Origin: Hymenobacter rigui
GTDB taxonomy: Bacteria; Bacteroidota; Bacteroidia; Cytophagales; Hymenobacteraceae
DNA length: 64,000 nt
Direction of reading: 5' to 3'
Assembly (NCBI RefSeq): GCF_003944715.1
Contig: NZ_RWIT01000001.1
Coordinates: 310,001-374,000, forward strand
Part shown: positions 34,974 through 42,223 of the stretch, in pieces
Layout of the letters: every line of letters starts with the position of its first letter
Numbering within the stretch: position 1 is the stretch's first letter
The notes under the pieces: generated by a model
What the model saw: only the letters and a program-made list of their open reading frames with translations
Told to the model about the DNA's origin: nothing
The model's database searches: none
Made by a program: the position numbers and the translations under genes

Positions 34974-35768
34974 TCAGCACTCCACTGTACTCCGCAGCTC
35001 GAAGGCGTCGCCATCCTCCAGGGCGGTAAACCGCTCCCGGAAGGCAGTCAGCTCAGCGTGGCGCAGGGTGCGGGTAATACTGGTTTCCTGATTGCCCACT
35101 TCCACCAGGTACTCGCCGCGCATATCCAGCAGGGCCGAGTCGCCGGTGTAGGGCAGGCTGTTGCCATCAATGCCCACGCAGTTCACGCCCATGGTATAGG
35201 CCAGGTTTTCGATGGCGCGGGCCCGTAGCAGCGTTATCCAGGCCGTGCGCCGGGCCGAGGGCCAGTTGGCCACGTACAGCAGCAGGTCGTAGGGCTGATC
35301 CATAGGGTTGCGGCTCCACACCGGGAAGCGCAAATCGTAACAGATCAAAGGGCAGATGCGCCAACCGCGCCACTCCTCAATGAGGCGATCCGTGCCGGCC
35401 GTGTACACGTTCTGCTCGCCGGCCAGCGTAAACAGGTGCCGCTTGTTGTAGTAACTCACCGAGCCATCGGGGCGCACCCACAGCAGCCGGTTGTAGTAGC
35501 GGCCATCCTCCTCAATAATAATACTGCCGGTCACCACTGCGTCGCGGGATTCGGCCACTAGGCGCATCCATTCCAGCGTGGGGCCATCCATGGGCTCGGC
35601 CAGAGCGGCAGCGTCCATGCTGAAGCCGGTAGTAAACATTTCCGGCAGCACAATCAGGTCTGTGGCAATAGAAATGCCATCAATGTGGCGGCTCATTTCC
35701 TGATGGTTTGCAGCAGGATCGTGCCAATGCAGAGAGGCCTGCACGAAAGAAACAGTTAGATCAGACAC
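34974..35768 (-). CDS. Omega-amidase (nitrilase superfamily, YafV/NIT2-like)
   Basis: 264 residues with the Glu-Lys-Cys triad visible: E43 in LPEMFTTGFS, K109 in YYNKRHLF, C143 in LICYDLRFPVWSRN. The MFTTGFS and LRFPVWSRN segments are characteristic of the YafV/NIT2 omega-amidase branch, which hydrolyses alpha-ketoglutaramate and alpha-ketosuccinamate. The gene upstream in the same direction encodes a YbdL-like methionine/glutamine aminotransferase, the enzyme that generates such keto-amides. The pair therefore fits methionine or keto-acid salvage. Family call strong, pathway inferred. Confidence 0.88.
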   Translation of the reverse strand: MSDLTVSFVQASLHWHDPAANHQEMSRHIDGISIATDLIVLPEMFTTGFSMDAAALAEPMDGPTLEWMRLVAESRDAVVTGSIIIEEDGRYYNRLLWVRPDGSVSYYNKRHLFTLAGEQNVYTAGTDRLIEEWRGWRICPLICYDLRFPVWSRNPMDQPYDLLLYVANWPSARRTAWITLLRARAIENLAYTMGVNCVGIDGNSLPYTGDSALLDMRGEYLVEVGNQETSITRTLRHAELTAFRERFTALEDGDAFELRSTVEC

Positions 35769-36079
35769 GGCAGCAGGTGTTAAGCAGACAGATTAGCTGT
35801 GAAGTTTACAAAAAAAGATACTATATGACAAGGAAATATTTATATGATGGTAGCTTATGCGTGCCGCCCGTCATTCCTAGTATGTGGCGCATAAAGCCAG
35901 TGTGCGCAGCCACAGTCGATGAGTATAGTGTGCTACTGTTGTGGTGCTATCTAACGAAGCGGTACGGATGCCTCGACTGTACGCGAGATTCCTCCGCAAG
36001 CTCGGAATGACGTTCTAGTGGAAGAGCATTTTGGTGTTTGAGTTTTCTTCCAAGGAATTGCAGTCATTTCCACACCCGT
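35769..36079. other. Gap with a degenerate GTCATnC inverted repeat
   Basis: No gene seen. cgtcattcc at 35869-35877 and ggaatgacg at 36004-36012 are the ends of a decayed repeat of the GTCATnCTGAGC family; the right half also keeps cctccgcaagctc. Confidence 0.5.
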
Positions 36080-37240
36080 TCAACCCAGTCTCGCCAGCCG
36101 CTCAGCGGCGGCGCGCAGGGTGCTTTCCTGCTTGGCAAAGCAGAACCGTACCAGGTGGTGATCCTGGCGGTTGTGGTAGAAGGCCGACAGCGGCACCACG
36201 GCCACGCCGGTTTCGCGGGTGAGCCGCCGGGCGAAATCCTCATCGGAAACGCTGGGAGCCAGCACACTGAAATCAGCTACCTGAAAGTAGCCGCCCTGCA
36301 CCGGCAGCAGCCGCAGTGCCGTGGGAGCTAGCAGCTCCCGAAACAGGTCGCGCTTCTGCTGGTAGAAGGCGGGCAGCTCGTCGTACAGCTCAGTGAGAGG
36401 CAGCACGTCGGCCAGGGCGTGCTGGGTGGGCGTGCTCACGCTGAAGGTTACAAACTGGTGCACCCGCCGCAGCTCGGCGCTCAGGGCCGCCGGGGCTACG
36501 CAGTAGCCCACCTTCCAGCCGGTGGCATGGTAGGTTTTGCCAAACGACGACAGCACAAACGCCCGTTCCCGCAGCTCGGGGTGGCCGACTACGCTGCTGT
36601 GCCGGGCCTCGTCAAACACCATGTGCTCGTACACCTCGTCGCTGAGCAGCAGGGTATCGGTGTTGCGGAGCAGGGCCGCCAGCGTATCAAGGTCCTCGGG
36701 CGTGAGGACGGCCCCGGTGGGGTTGTGGGGCGAGTTAATCATCAGGAGCCGGGTGCGGGGCGTGAGGGCGGCGGCTACCTGGTCCCAGTCGGGCCGGAAA
36801 TCGGGCAGCTGCAGCGGTACGTACACCGGCACCCCGCCCTGCAGGCGCACGGCGGGGCCGTACAAATCGTAGGCGGGCTCCAGAATCAGCACTTCATCAC
36901 CGGGGCGCACCACGGCGGCCAGCACGGCGTACAGGGCTTCGGTGGCCCCGCTGGTGATGGTAATATCGGTGGCGGGGTCGGGGAGGTGACCGTAGAGGCG
37001 GGCGGTTTTAGCGGCAATGGCGTCGCGCAGACGGGGCAGGCCGGGCATGGGCGCGTATTGCTGATGACCGGGCGTGAGCACCTGCCGGGCCAGAGCCTCC
37101 AGCAGCGGGCGGGGCGGGTCGTAATCGGGGAAGCCCTGCGCCAGGTTGATGGCCCCGGTTTCCTGGGCCAGCTGGGTCATCACCGAGAAGATACTGGTGC
37201 CCACATCGGGCAGCTTGGAAAGCAGAGCAGGCTGGGACAT
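36080..37240 (-). CDS. Methionine (glutamine) aminotransferase, YbdL-like
   Basis: 386 residues, fold-type I PLP enzyme of class I/II. Visible sites are the NLAQGFPDYDPP entry, N173 in PHNPTG, D201 and Y204 in LSDEVYEH, and the Schiff-base lysine K235 in SSFGKTYHATGWKVGYC. The GFPDYDPP and SFGKTYHATGWK patterns are typical of the kynurenine/glutamine/methionine aminotransferase group (YbdL, MtnE-like). The omega-amidase gene downstream in the same direction would remove its keto-amide product and pull the reaction forward. The 311-bp gap between them argues for separate promoters. Confidence 0.88.
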   Translation of the reverse strand: MSQPALLSKLPDVGTSIFSVMTQLAQETGAINLAQGFPDYDPPRPLLEALARQVLTPGHQQYAPMPGLPRLRDAIAAKTARLYGHLPDPATDITITSGATEALYAVLAAVVRPGDEVLILEPAYDLYGPAVRLQGGVPVYVPLQLPDFRPDWDQVAAALTPRTRLLMINSPHNPTGAVLTPEDLDTLAALLRNTDTLLLSDEVYEHMVFDEARHSSVVGHPELRERAFVLSSFGKTYHATGWKVGYCVAPAALSAELRRVHQFVTFSVSTPTQHALADVLPLTELYDELPAFYQQKRDLFRELLAPTALRLLPVQGGYFQVADFSVLAPSVSDEDFARRLTRETGVAVVPLSAFYHNRQDHHLVRFCFAKQESTLRAAAERLARLG

Positions 37241-37272
37241 AAGAACAGATGTGAAAGCGGCCCCAACAGAAA

Positions 37273-37303
37273 GCGGGGCGCTGAAATATACTCAGCGCCC
37301 CGC
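37273..37303 (-). terminator. Hairpin after the lipoprotein gene
   Basis: Exact 12-bp arms gcggggcgctga/tcagcgccccgc with a 7-nt loop, 29 bp past the stop of the gene at 37332. Confidence 0.7.
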
Positions 37304-37331
37304 CTCAGACAATTCAATACGGAAATTACTC

Positions 37332-37991
37332 TTACCCCTTGCGCTGATAAGGGAACCGCTTGGCGGCGTTGCGCATGAGGGCGTTGGTGAGGTTCTGGGC
37401 ATTATCGGTGAGGCCCCCGCCGCCCTGTAGCTGGCAGTCGTACTTCCAGAGCAGGCGGCCGGCCTGCTGGTCGTGCAGACTCAGGGAGGCCGTCACCTCA
37501 TCGGAAATGGCATAGAAGGGCGTGAAGACGTTGATGGCCACGGCCGCCGCCAGGGGCAGCGGCTTATTGAGCATCAACTGGCCGGTTACCACGGCATCCA
37601 CGCCCAGTAGCTTGGCCAGCTCTTCGCGGGGTTTCAGCTGCATATCCTCGTAGCTGAGGCCGGCCTGCTGGAGCAGGGCGTTGGTGCGGGCCACATCCTG
37701 AAACTCCACGGTGTAGCCGCCTTTCTTATCGGCGCGGTGCAGTAGCCAGCTGAACACATTGTTCTGCACGGCCAGGCCGGTCTGGTATTCCTGCTCGGCC
37801 AGCTCGCGCTGCGAGGGCCGGGGGCCGCGGCCCAGCAGTTGCGGCGCGGGCCGGATGTGGACGTTGAAGGGCAGGATGGCTACCGTGTGGTGGCGGGGCT
37901 GCACCTGCTGGCGGAAGTCGCGGGCGGTATATACGCGGGGTGCGCAGGCGGCCAGGCACAGGAGCAGCAGGAAGGGGAGAAGCTTTTTCAT
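37332..37991 (-). CDS. Putative lipoprotein
   Basis: 219 residues. The lipoprotein signal LLLLCLAAC puts the lipidated cysteine at 16. After a linker, HTVAILPFNVHIRP starts an alpha/beta domain of the kind seen in LpoB/CsgG/GNA1162-like lipoproteins. Later segments include ELAKLLGVDAVVTGQLM and EVTASLSLHDQQAGRLLWKYDC, the latter typical of proteins reporting summed lipoprotein activity. Precise family uncertain; function not claimed. It has its own terminator, so it is probably monocistronic. Confidence 0.6.
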   Translation of the reverse strand: MKKLLPFLLLLCLAACAPRVYTARDFRQQVQPRHHTVAILPFNVHIRPAPQLLGRGPRPSQRELAEQEYQTGLAVQNNVFSWLLHRADKKGGYTVEFQDVARTNALLQQAGLSYEDMQLKPREELAKLLGVDAVVTGQLMLNKPLPLAAAVAINVFTPFYAISDEVTASLSLHDQQAGRLLWKYDCQLQGGGGLTDNAQNLTNALMRNAAKRFPYQRKG

Positions 37992-38389
37992 GGCAACAGA
38001 AGCTGAGAAATAACCGGATAGGATGTGCCCGTCGCGCCGGTAGCACAGGGGCGGGCAATGGGTCAGCTTCTGGCCAGAAGTAGGATGAACAGATAGTTAC
38101 AAACCCGGTGCCAGTTTCCCTCAAAAAGTTCCAAAGAGGAGAAAAATTTGTGCTGGAACGTGACTGAGTTGGTAGCGGATATGCACAGAAAAGCCCATCA
38201 GGTAGTTTCTGACGGGCTTTTTGAGTGCGTATCCGCTACCAGAACGTCCTGCTGCGCGCAGCAGGACGGCTCTATTTCAAAGGGGCTGAGGTTGGTGCCA
38301 ACGTCAGCACGCGAGATGCTTCGGCTACGCCTCTGCATGACGGTGGGGTGCCTGTGCTGACTGCTCAACCGGCCGCCCTGGTTTGGCGG
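37992..38389. other. Gene-free gap with nested hairpins and a half repeat
   Basis: No gene seen. 38165-38241 holds a nested inverted repeat: outer tggtagcggatatgcac and its near complement, inner aaaagcccatcag and ctgacgggctttt with a T tail, a credible terminator. 38245-38268 is a perfect 24-bp palindrome (cgtcctgctgcg centre). 38310-38342 is a decayed half of the GTCATGCTGAGC family. Confidence 0.55.
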
Positions 38390-39073
38390 TTACAGCGGCT
38401 TCCTGAGCAGCTGCGGAAACTTGTGGCGGAACTTCTCCACTTTCGGGGTGGATACGCTTTGCACGTACCCTTCGCCGGGGTGGAGGCGGAAGTAGCCCTG
38501 GTGGTAGCCCTCGGCCGGCCAGAACCTCTGGAACGGTACCACCTGCGTAACAATGGGGCTGCTGTACTGCTTGCTGGCATTCACGCGGCTGATGGCGTCC
38601 TCAATAATTTTCTTCTCGGAGGGGGTGCGGTAGAAGGCAATGGAGCGGTACTGGCGGCCGGCGTCGGGGCCCTGGCGGTTGAGGGTGGTCGGGTCGTGGG
38701 CGGCCCGGAAAAACACGTCCACCAGCGTGGCAAAGCTGATTTGCTTGGGGTCGTAGTAGATTTCCACCGACTCTGCGTGGCCGGTCTGGCCGCTGCCTAC
38801 TTCCTCATAGGTGGGGTTGGCCTCTTTGCCGCCGCTGTAGCCCGATACCACGGCCTGCACGCCTTTCAGCTCCTCAAATATTTCCTCGGTGCACCAGAAG
38901 CAGCCCCCCGCGAAGGTGGCCGTAGCCAAGCCCTGCATATTGGTGGGAGCAGGGCCGGCGGTGGAGCGGGTGAGCGGGCCGGTTTGGGCCTGGGCCTCGG
39001 CGGGGCGGCGCTCCGAGCAGGAGGCCAGTAACAGAATCAGCAGGGCCGCAAGGCCGTTTTTCAGCAGGTTCAT
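38390..39073 (-). CDS. msrA: Peptide methionine-S-sulfoxide reductase, lipoprotein form
   Basis: 227 residues. The N-terminus is a lipoprotein signal (LLILLLASC, cysteine 19) and a 30-residue linker, so this MsrA acts outside the cytoplasm. The catalytic domain shows GGCFWCTEEIFEEL (catalytic C58), SGYSGGKEANPTYEEVGSG, GHAESVEIYYDP and FFRAAHDPTTLNRQGPDAG, then the EGYHQGYF tail. It repairs methionine-S-sulfoxide in exported proteins; electron donors in the envelope are not visible here. No MsrB is adjacent. Divergent from the large barrel protein. Confidence 0.93.
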   Translation of the reverse strand: MNLLKNGLAALLILLLASCSERRPAEAQAQTGPLTRSTAGPAPTNMQGLATATFAGGCFWCTEEIFEELKGVQAVVSGYSGGKEANPTYEEVGSGQTGHAESVEIYYDPKQISFATLVDVFFRAAHDPTTLNRQGPDAGRQYRSIAFYRTPSEKKIIEDAISRVNASKQYSSPIVTQVVPFQRFWPAEGYHQGYFRLHPGEGYVQSVSTPKVEKFRHKFPQLLRKPL

Positions 39074-39215
39074 GGGAAGGGAAGTCGGGGTGATGCGAAA
39101 CGGAAAAACCTACATACGCAGCAACCCGCCAACCGGACGCCCGGCTCCAAAGCCGCCTGTTTGGTTTCGGGCGGTGCAGGTAGTTTCTTCGGGTATCCCA
39201 ACCGTGTGTATTCCC

Positions 39216-42083
39216 GTGAAATTCCCTCTGCGTACTCTGTGGCCGGCCCTGGGGCTGGCAGTGCTGCCCGCTGCGGCTTCGGCCCAAACCCTGCTGCCCG
39301 TAGAGCAGCAGGTGCCTGCTTCGGTGCGCTGGTACGAGGTGCGTACTCCGCACTTCCGGGTGGTGTACCCGGCGGGATTTGAGGAACGCGCCCGGCGCAC
39401 GGCGGCCCGGCTGGAGCAGGTACACGAGCCGGCCGGGGCCTCCCTGGGGCTGGCCGGGCGGCCCATTACGGTGGTGCTGCAGGCCCGTAACACCATTGGC
39501 AATGGCTTTGTGACGCTGCTGCCGCGCCACTCTGAGTTTTACACCACCTTTCCCCAGGACCCCTTCCTGCCCGGCACGCTGGACTGGCTCGACCAGCTGA
39601 CGGTGCACGAGTACCGCCACGTGGTGCAGTTTGATAAGGCCCACCAGGGTATTGGGCAGCTGGGGTATCTGCTGGGCGGCTACGGCGGGCTGGGCCTCAC
39701 TACCTTGGGCGTGCCCGACTGGTTTGCCGAGGGCGACGCCGTGGGCACCGAAACCGCCCTGACCCGGAGCGGCCGGGGCCGAATTCCGAACTTCGATGCC
39801 TATTTCCGGGCCAACCTGCTGGCCGGCCGCCAGTACTCCTACGCCAAGGCCGTGGCCGGCTCCTTTCGGGATAATGTGCCTAACCACTACGTACTGGGCT
39901 ACTTCCTGACCACCCGCCTCAAGCGCACGGCCCCGGAGCTCGGCGTGTGGGGCACGGTGCTGAACCGCTACTACCGCTTCCCGGTGTACCCGTTGTCCTT
40001 CTCCGATAAGCTGCGCCGCACCACCGGCCTGCGCACCGACGACCTGTACCGACAAACCGTGCGGGAGCTGGATAGCCTCTGGCGCGTGGAAGCCGCCAAC
40101 CGCCCCCTCACGCCCGCTACCGAGCTGCCCGTGGCCGCGTCGGAAAAAGTCTTCACCGAGTATCAGCTCCCGCAGTACCTGGATGATAACACGGTGGTGG
40201 CCCTGAAAAGCGGCCTGGGCCACACGCCCCGGCTGGTAGCCTTGCGCCGGGGCCAGCCCGAGCGGGAGCTGCTGGTGCTGGGCCTGCACCACAACCCCGA
40301 GCAGCTGTCGGCGGGCGGGGGCAAGGTGGCGTGGCTGGAGTTTCGGTACAACGCGCGCTGGCAGCAGCAAGTGTACTCCGAGCTGCGGGTGCTGGACGTG
40401 GCTACCGGCCGCCTGAGCCGCCCCGGCCGCCGGACCCGCTATACCACCGCCGTGCTCAGCCCCGATGGCCGCCGCCTGCTGGCCGTGAGCACCGATTCCA
40501 GCTACCGGCACCGCCTGCACCTGCTGGATACCGAAACCGGCCGCGTATTGCGCACCTTCGATAATCCTCAAAACCAGCCTTACCTGCACCCGCGTTTTGC
40601 CCCCGATGGACGCACGGCCGCCGTGGTACGACTGGAAACAGAGGGGAAACGCCTGGAGCTGCTGGATACCGAGAACGGTCAGGCCCGCGTCGTGCTGCCC
40701 GCCGCCAACGACAATATCAGCCAGCCCCAGCCCGGCCCCGATTACGTACTGTTTACCTCGCCCCGCTCGGGGCAGGAGGAGGTGTACGCCGTGCGCCTCA
40801 GCACCGGGGAAATTCGGCAGGTAACCAGCCGCCCGGTGGGCAGCTACCATCCCGCCCTCAGCCCCGACGGCCAGCGGCTGGTCTTCCACGAAATCAGGGC
40901 GCAGGGCAGTCGGGTACTGGAAATGCCCCTGCAACCTCAGCAGTGGCTGCCGCCCACTGCCCCGGCCCCCAACCGCTACGCCGACGAGCTGACGGCCCGG
41001 GAGCCCGGCGCCCGCACTATGGGGCCCGTGCTGCCTCAGGATTCGGTGAGTGGGCCGGTGCTGGTGGCCCGGCGCTACCGCCGCCTGCCCCACGCGCCCA
41101 ACCTGTACGGCTGGGGTTTGGTACAGAGCCCTTCCGGCAACGGCCTGAACTTAGGCATTCGGGCGCAGGACGTGCTCAGCACCACCCAGGCCATTGCCAG
41201 CGTGGGGTTTGATGGCGTGGAACGCACCGGCCGCGTATTTGCCGATGTCAGCTACCAGGGGCTGTGGCCGGTGCTGGATGTGGGCGTGGAACACGGCGGC
41301 CGCCGGGCCATCGGGAGCGTGCCAACGGGTGGGGCTGCTGAGAGAAACTGGCAGTACACCCGCCTGCAGGTGGGCAGCCGCCTGCCCTTGGTACTCACCC
41401 GCTCCCGCATGCTCACGTCTCTTTCGGTAGGGGCCTATTACCAGCTGGAGCAGACCCGTAACTACCCATTTACAACGCGCTACCTCAGCGAAGTGGGCAG
41501 CCGGCCGCTCCACGTACTGCTGGGTACCGTGAGTTTCGCCCGCACCCTGCGCCAGAGCTACCGCGACGTAGCCCCGCGCTGGGGCCAGAGTGTGGCGCTA
41601 ACGTTGCGGGACACACCCTTCGGCAACGGCTTGGAGGCCCGGCAGGTAGCCGCGCAGGGCAGCTTGTTTCTGCCGGGCATCGGCTGGCACCACGCCCTGC
41701 GGCTGCGGGCCGGCTACCAGTACCAGCAGCAGCAGGAGTACCGGTTTGGGTCGGCCATCTTCTACCCGCGTAGCCTGCCCTACCTGAGTGCCAACCGCCT
41801 CACCTCCTACAGTGCCGAGTACCGCCTGCCCCTGGCCGATGTGCATTGGGAGTTGGGCCGGGTACTGTACATCCAGCGTCTGAAGGGCAACGCCTTTTAT
41901 GATGGGGTACGGGCCGTATCGGGTGGGTTGCGCCGCAACTACTACTCCACCGGTTTCGATGTGTCGGCGGTGTTTAACCCGCTCCGGCTGCGCACCCCGT
42001 TGGAAGTAGGCCTGCGCACGGTGTACGACTCCTACTACCAGCGCTGGCAGCTGCAGCCGCTGGTGTTGAACGTGGGATTCTGA
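39216..42083 (+). CDS. Outer-membrane protein: zincin-like domain, beta-propeller and barrel
   Basis: About 955 residues if started at GTG 39216, which gives a clean signal peptide (MKFPLRTLWPALGL... ending AAASAQ); GTG 39204 and ATG 39093 are alternatives. The first 250 residues look like a gluzincin-type peptidase: HEYRH (HExxH form) followed by WFAEGDA supplying a third acidic ligand. Residues about 330-590 are TolB/PD40-like propeller blades (LSPDGRRLLAVSTD, LSPDGQRLVFHEI). The remaining 350 residues are aromatic-rich barrel strands ending in NVGF. A short decayed copy of its 3' end lies at 44938-45099. Activity and substrate unknown. Confidence 0.65.
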   Translation: MKFPLRTLWPALGLAVLPAAASAQTLLPVEQQVPASVRWYEVRTPHFRVVYPAGFEERARRTAARLEQVHEPAGASLGLAGRPITVVLQARNTIGNGFVTLLPRHSEFYTTFPQDPFLPGTLDWLDQLTVHEYRHVVQFDKAHQGIGQLGYLLGGYGGLGLTTLGVPDWFAEGDAVGTETALTRSGRGRIPNFDAYFRANLLAGRQYSYAKAVAGSFRDNVPNHYVLGYFLTTRLKRTAPELGVWGTVLNRYYRFPVYPLSFSDKLRRTTGLRTDDLYRQTVRELDSLWRVEAANRPLTPATELPVAASEKVFTEYQLPQYLDDNTVVALKSGLGHTPRLVALRRGQPERELLVLGLHHNPEQLSAGGGKVAWLEFRYNARWQQQVYSELRVLDVATGRLSRPGRRTRYTTAVLSPDGRRLLAVSTDSSYRHRLHLLDTETGRVLRTFDNPQNQPYLHPRFAPDGRTAAVVRLETEGKRLELLDTENGQARVVLPAANDNISQPQPGPDYVLFTSPRSGQEEVYAVRLSTGEIRQVTSRPVGSYHPALSPDGQRLVFHEIRAQGSRVLEMPLQPQQWLPPTAPAPNRYADELTAREPGARTMGPVLPQDSVSGPVLVARRYRRLPHAPNLYGWGLVQSPSGNGLNLGIRAQDVLSTTQAIASVGFDGVERTGRVFADVSYQGLWPVLDVGVEHGGRRAIGSVPTGGAAERNWQYTRLQVGSRLPLVLTRSRMLTSLSVGAYYQLEQTRNYPFTTRYLSEVGSRPLHVLLGTVSFARTLRQSYRDVAPRWGQSVALTLRDTPFGNGLEARQVAAQGSLFLPGIGWHHALRLRAGYQYQQQQEYRFGSAIFYPRSLPYLSANRLTSYSAEYRLPLADVHWELGRVLYIQRLKGNAFYDGVRAVSGGLRRNYYSTGFDVSAVFNPLRLRTPLEVGLRTVYDSYYQRWQLQPLVLNVGF

Positions 42084-42223
42084 TCCGCACTCTGCCGTTA
42101 TTCTTCTGATTGGGCTATACTGAGAACCAATTGTAGTTTGTTTTTAAGAAAGGAAGATTACACGGCTGCGTGGCATTATAGTTGAGGCAAGGCCAAACCT
42201 CTGTTACCACTATTCTCTTTTCT

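Noticed and set aside
35869..36012. A small gene between the omega-amidase and aminotransferase
   Set aside because: Frames there overlap a decayed inverted repeat and have no recognisable domain.
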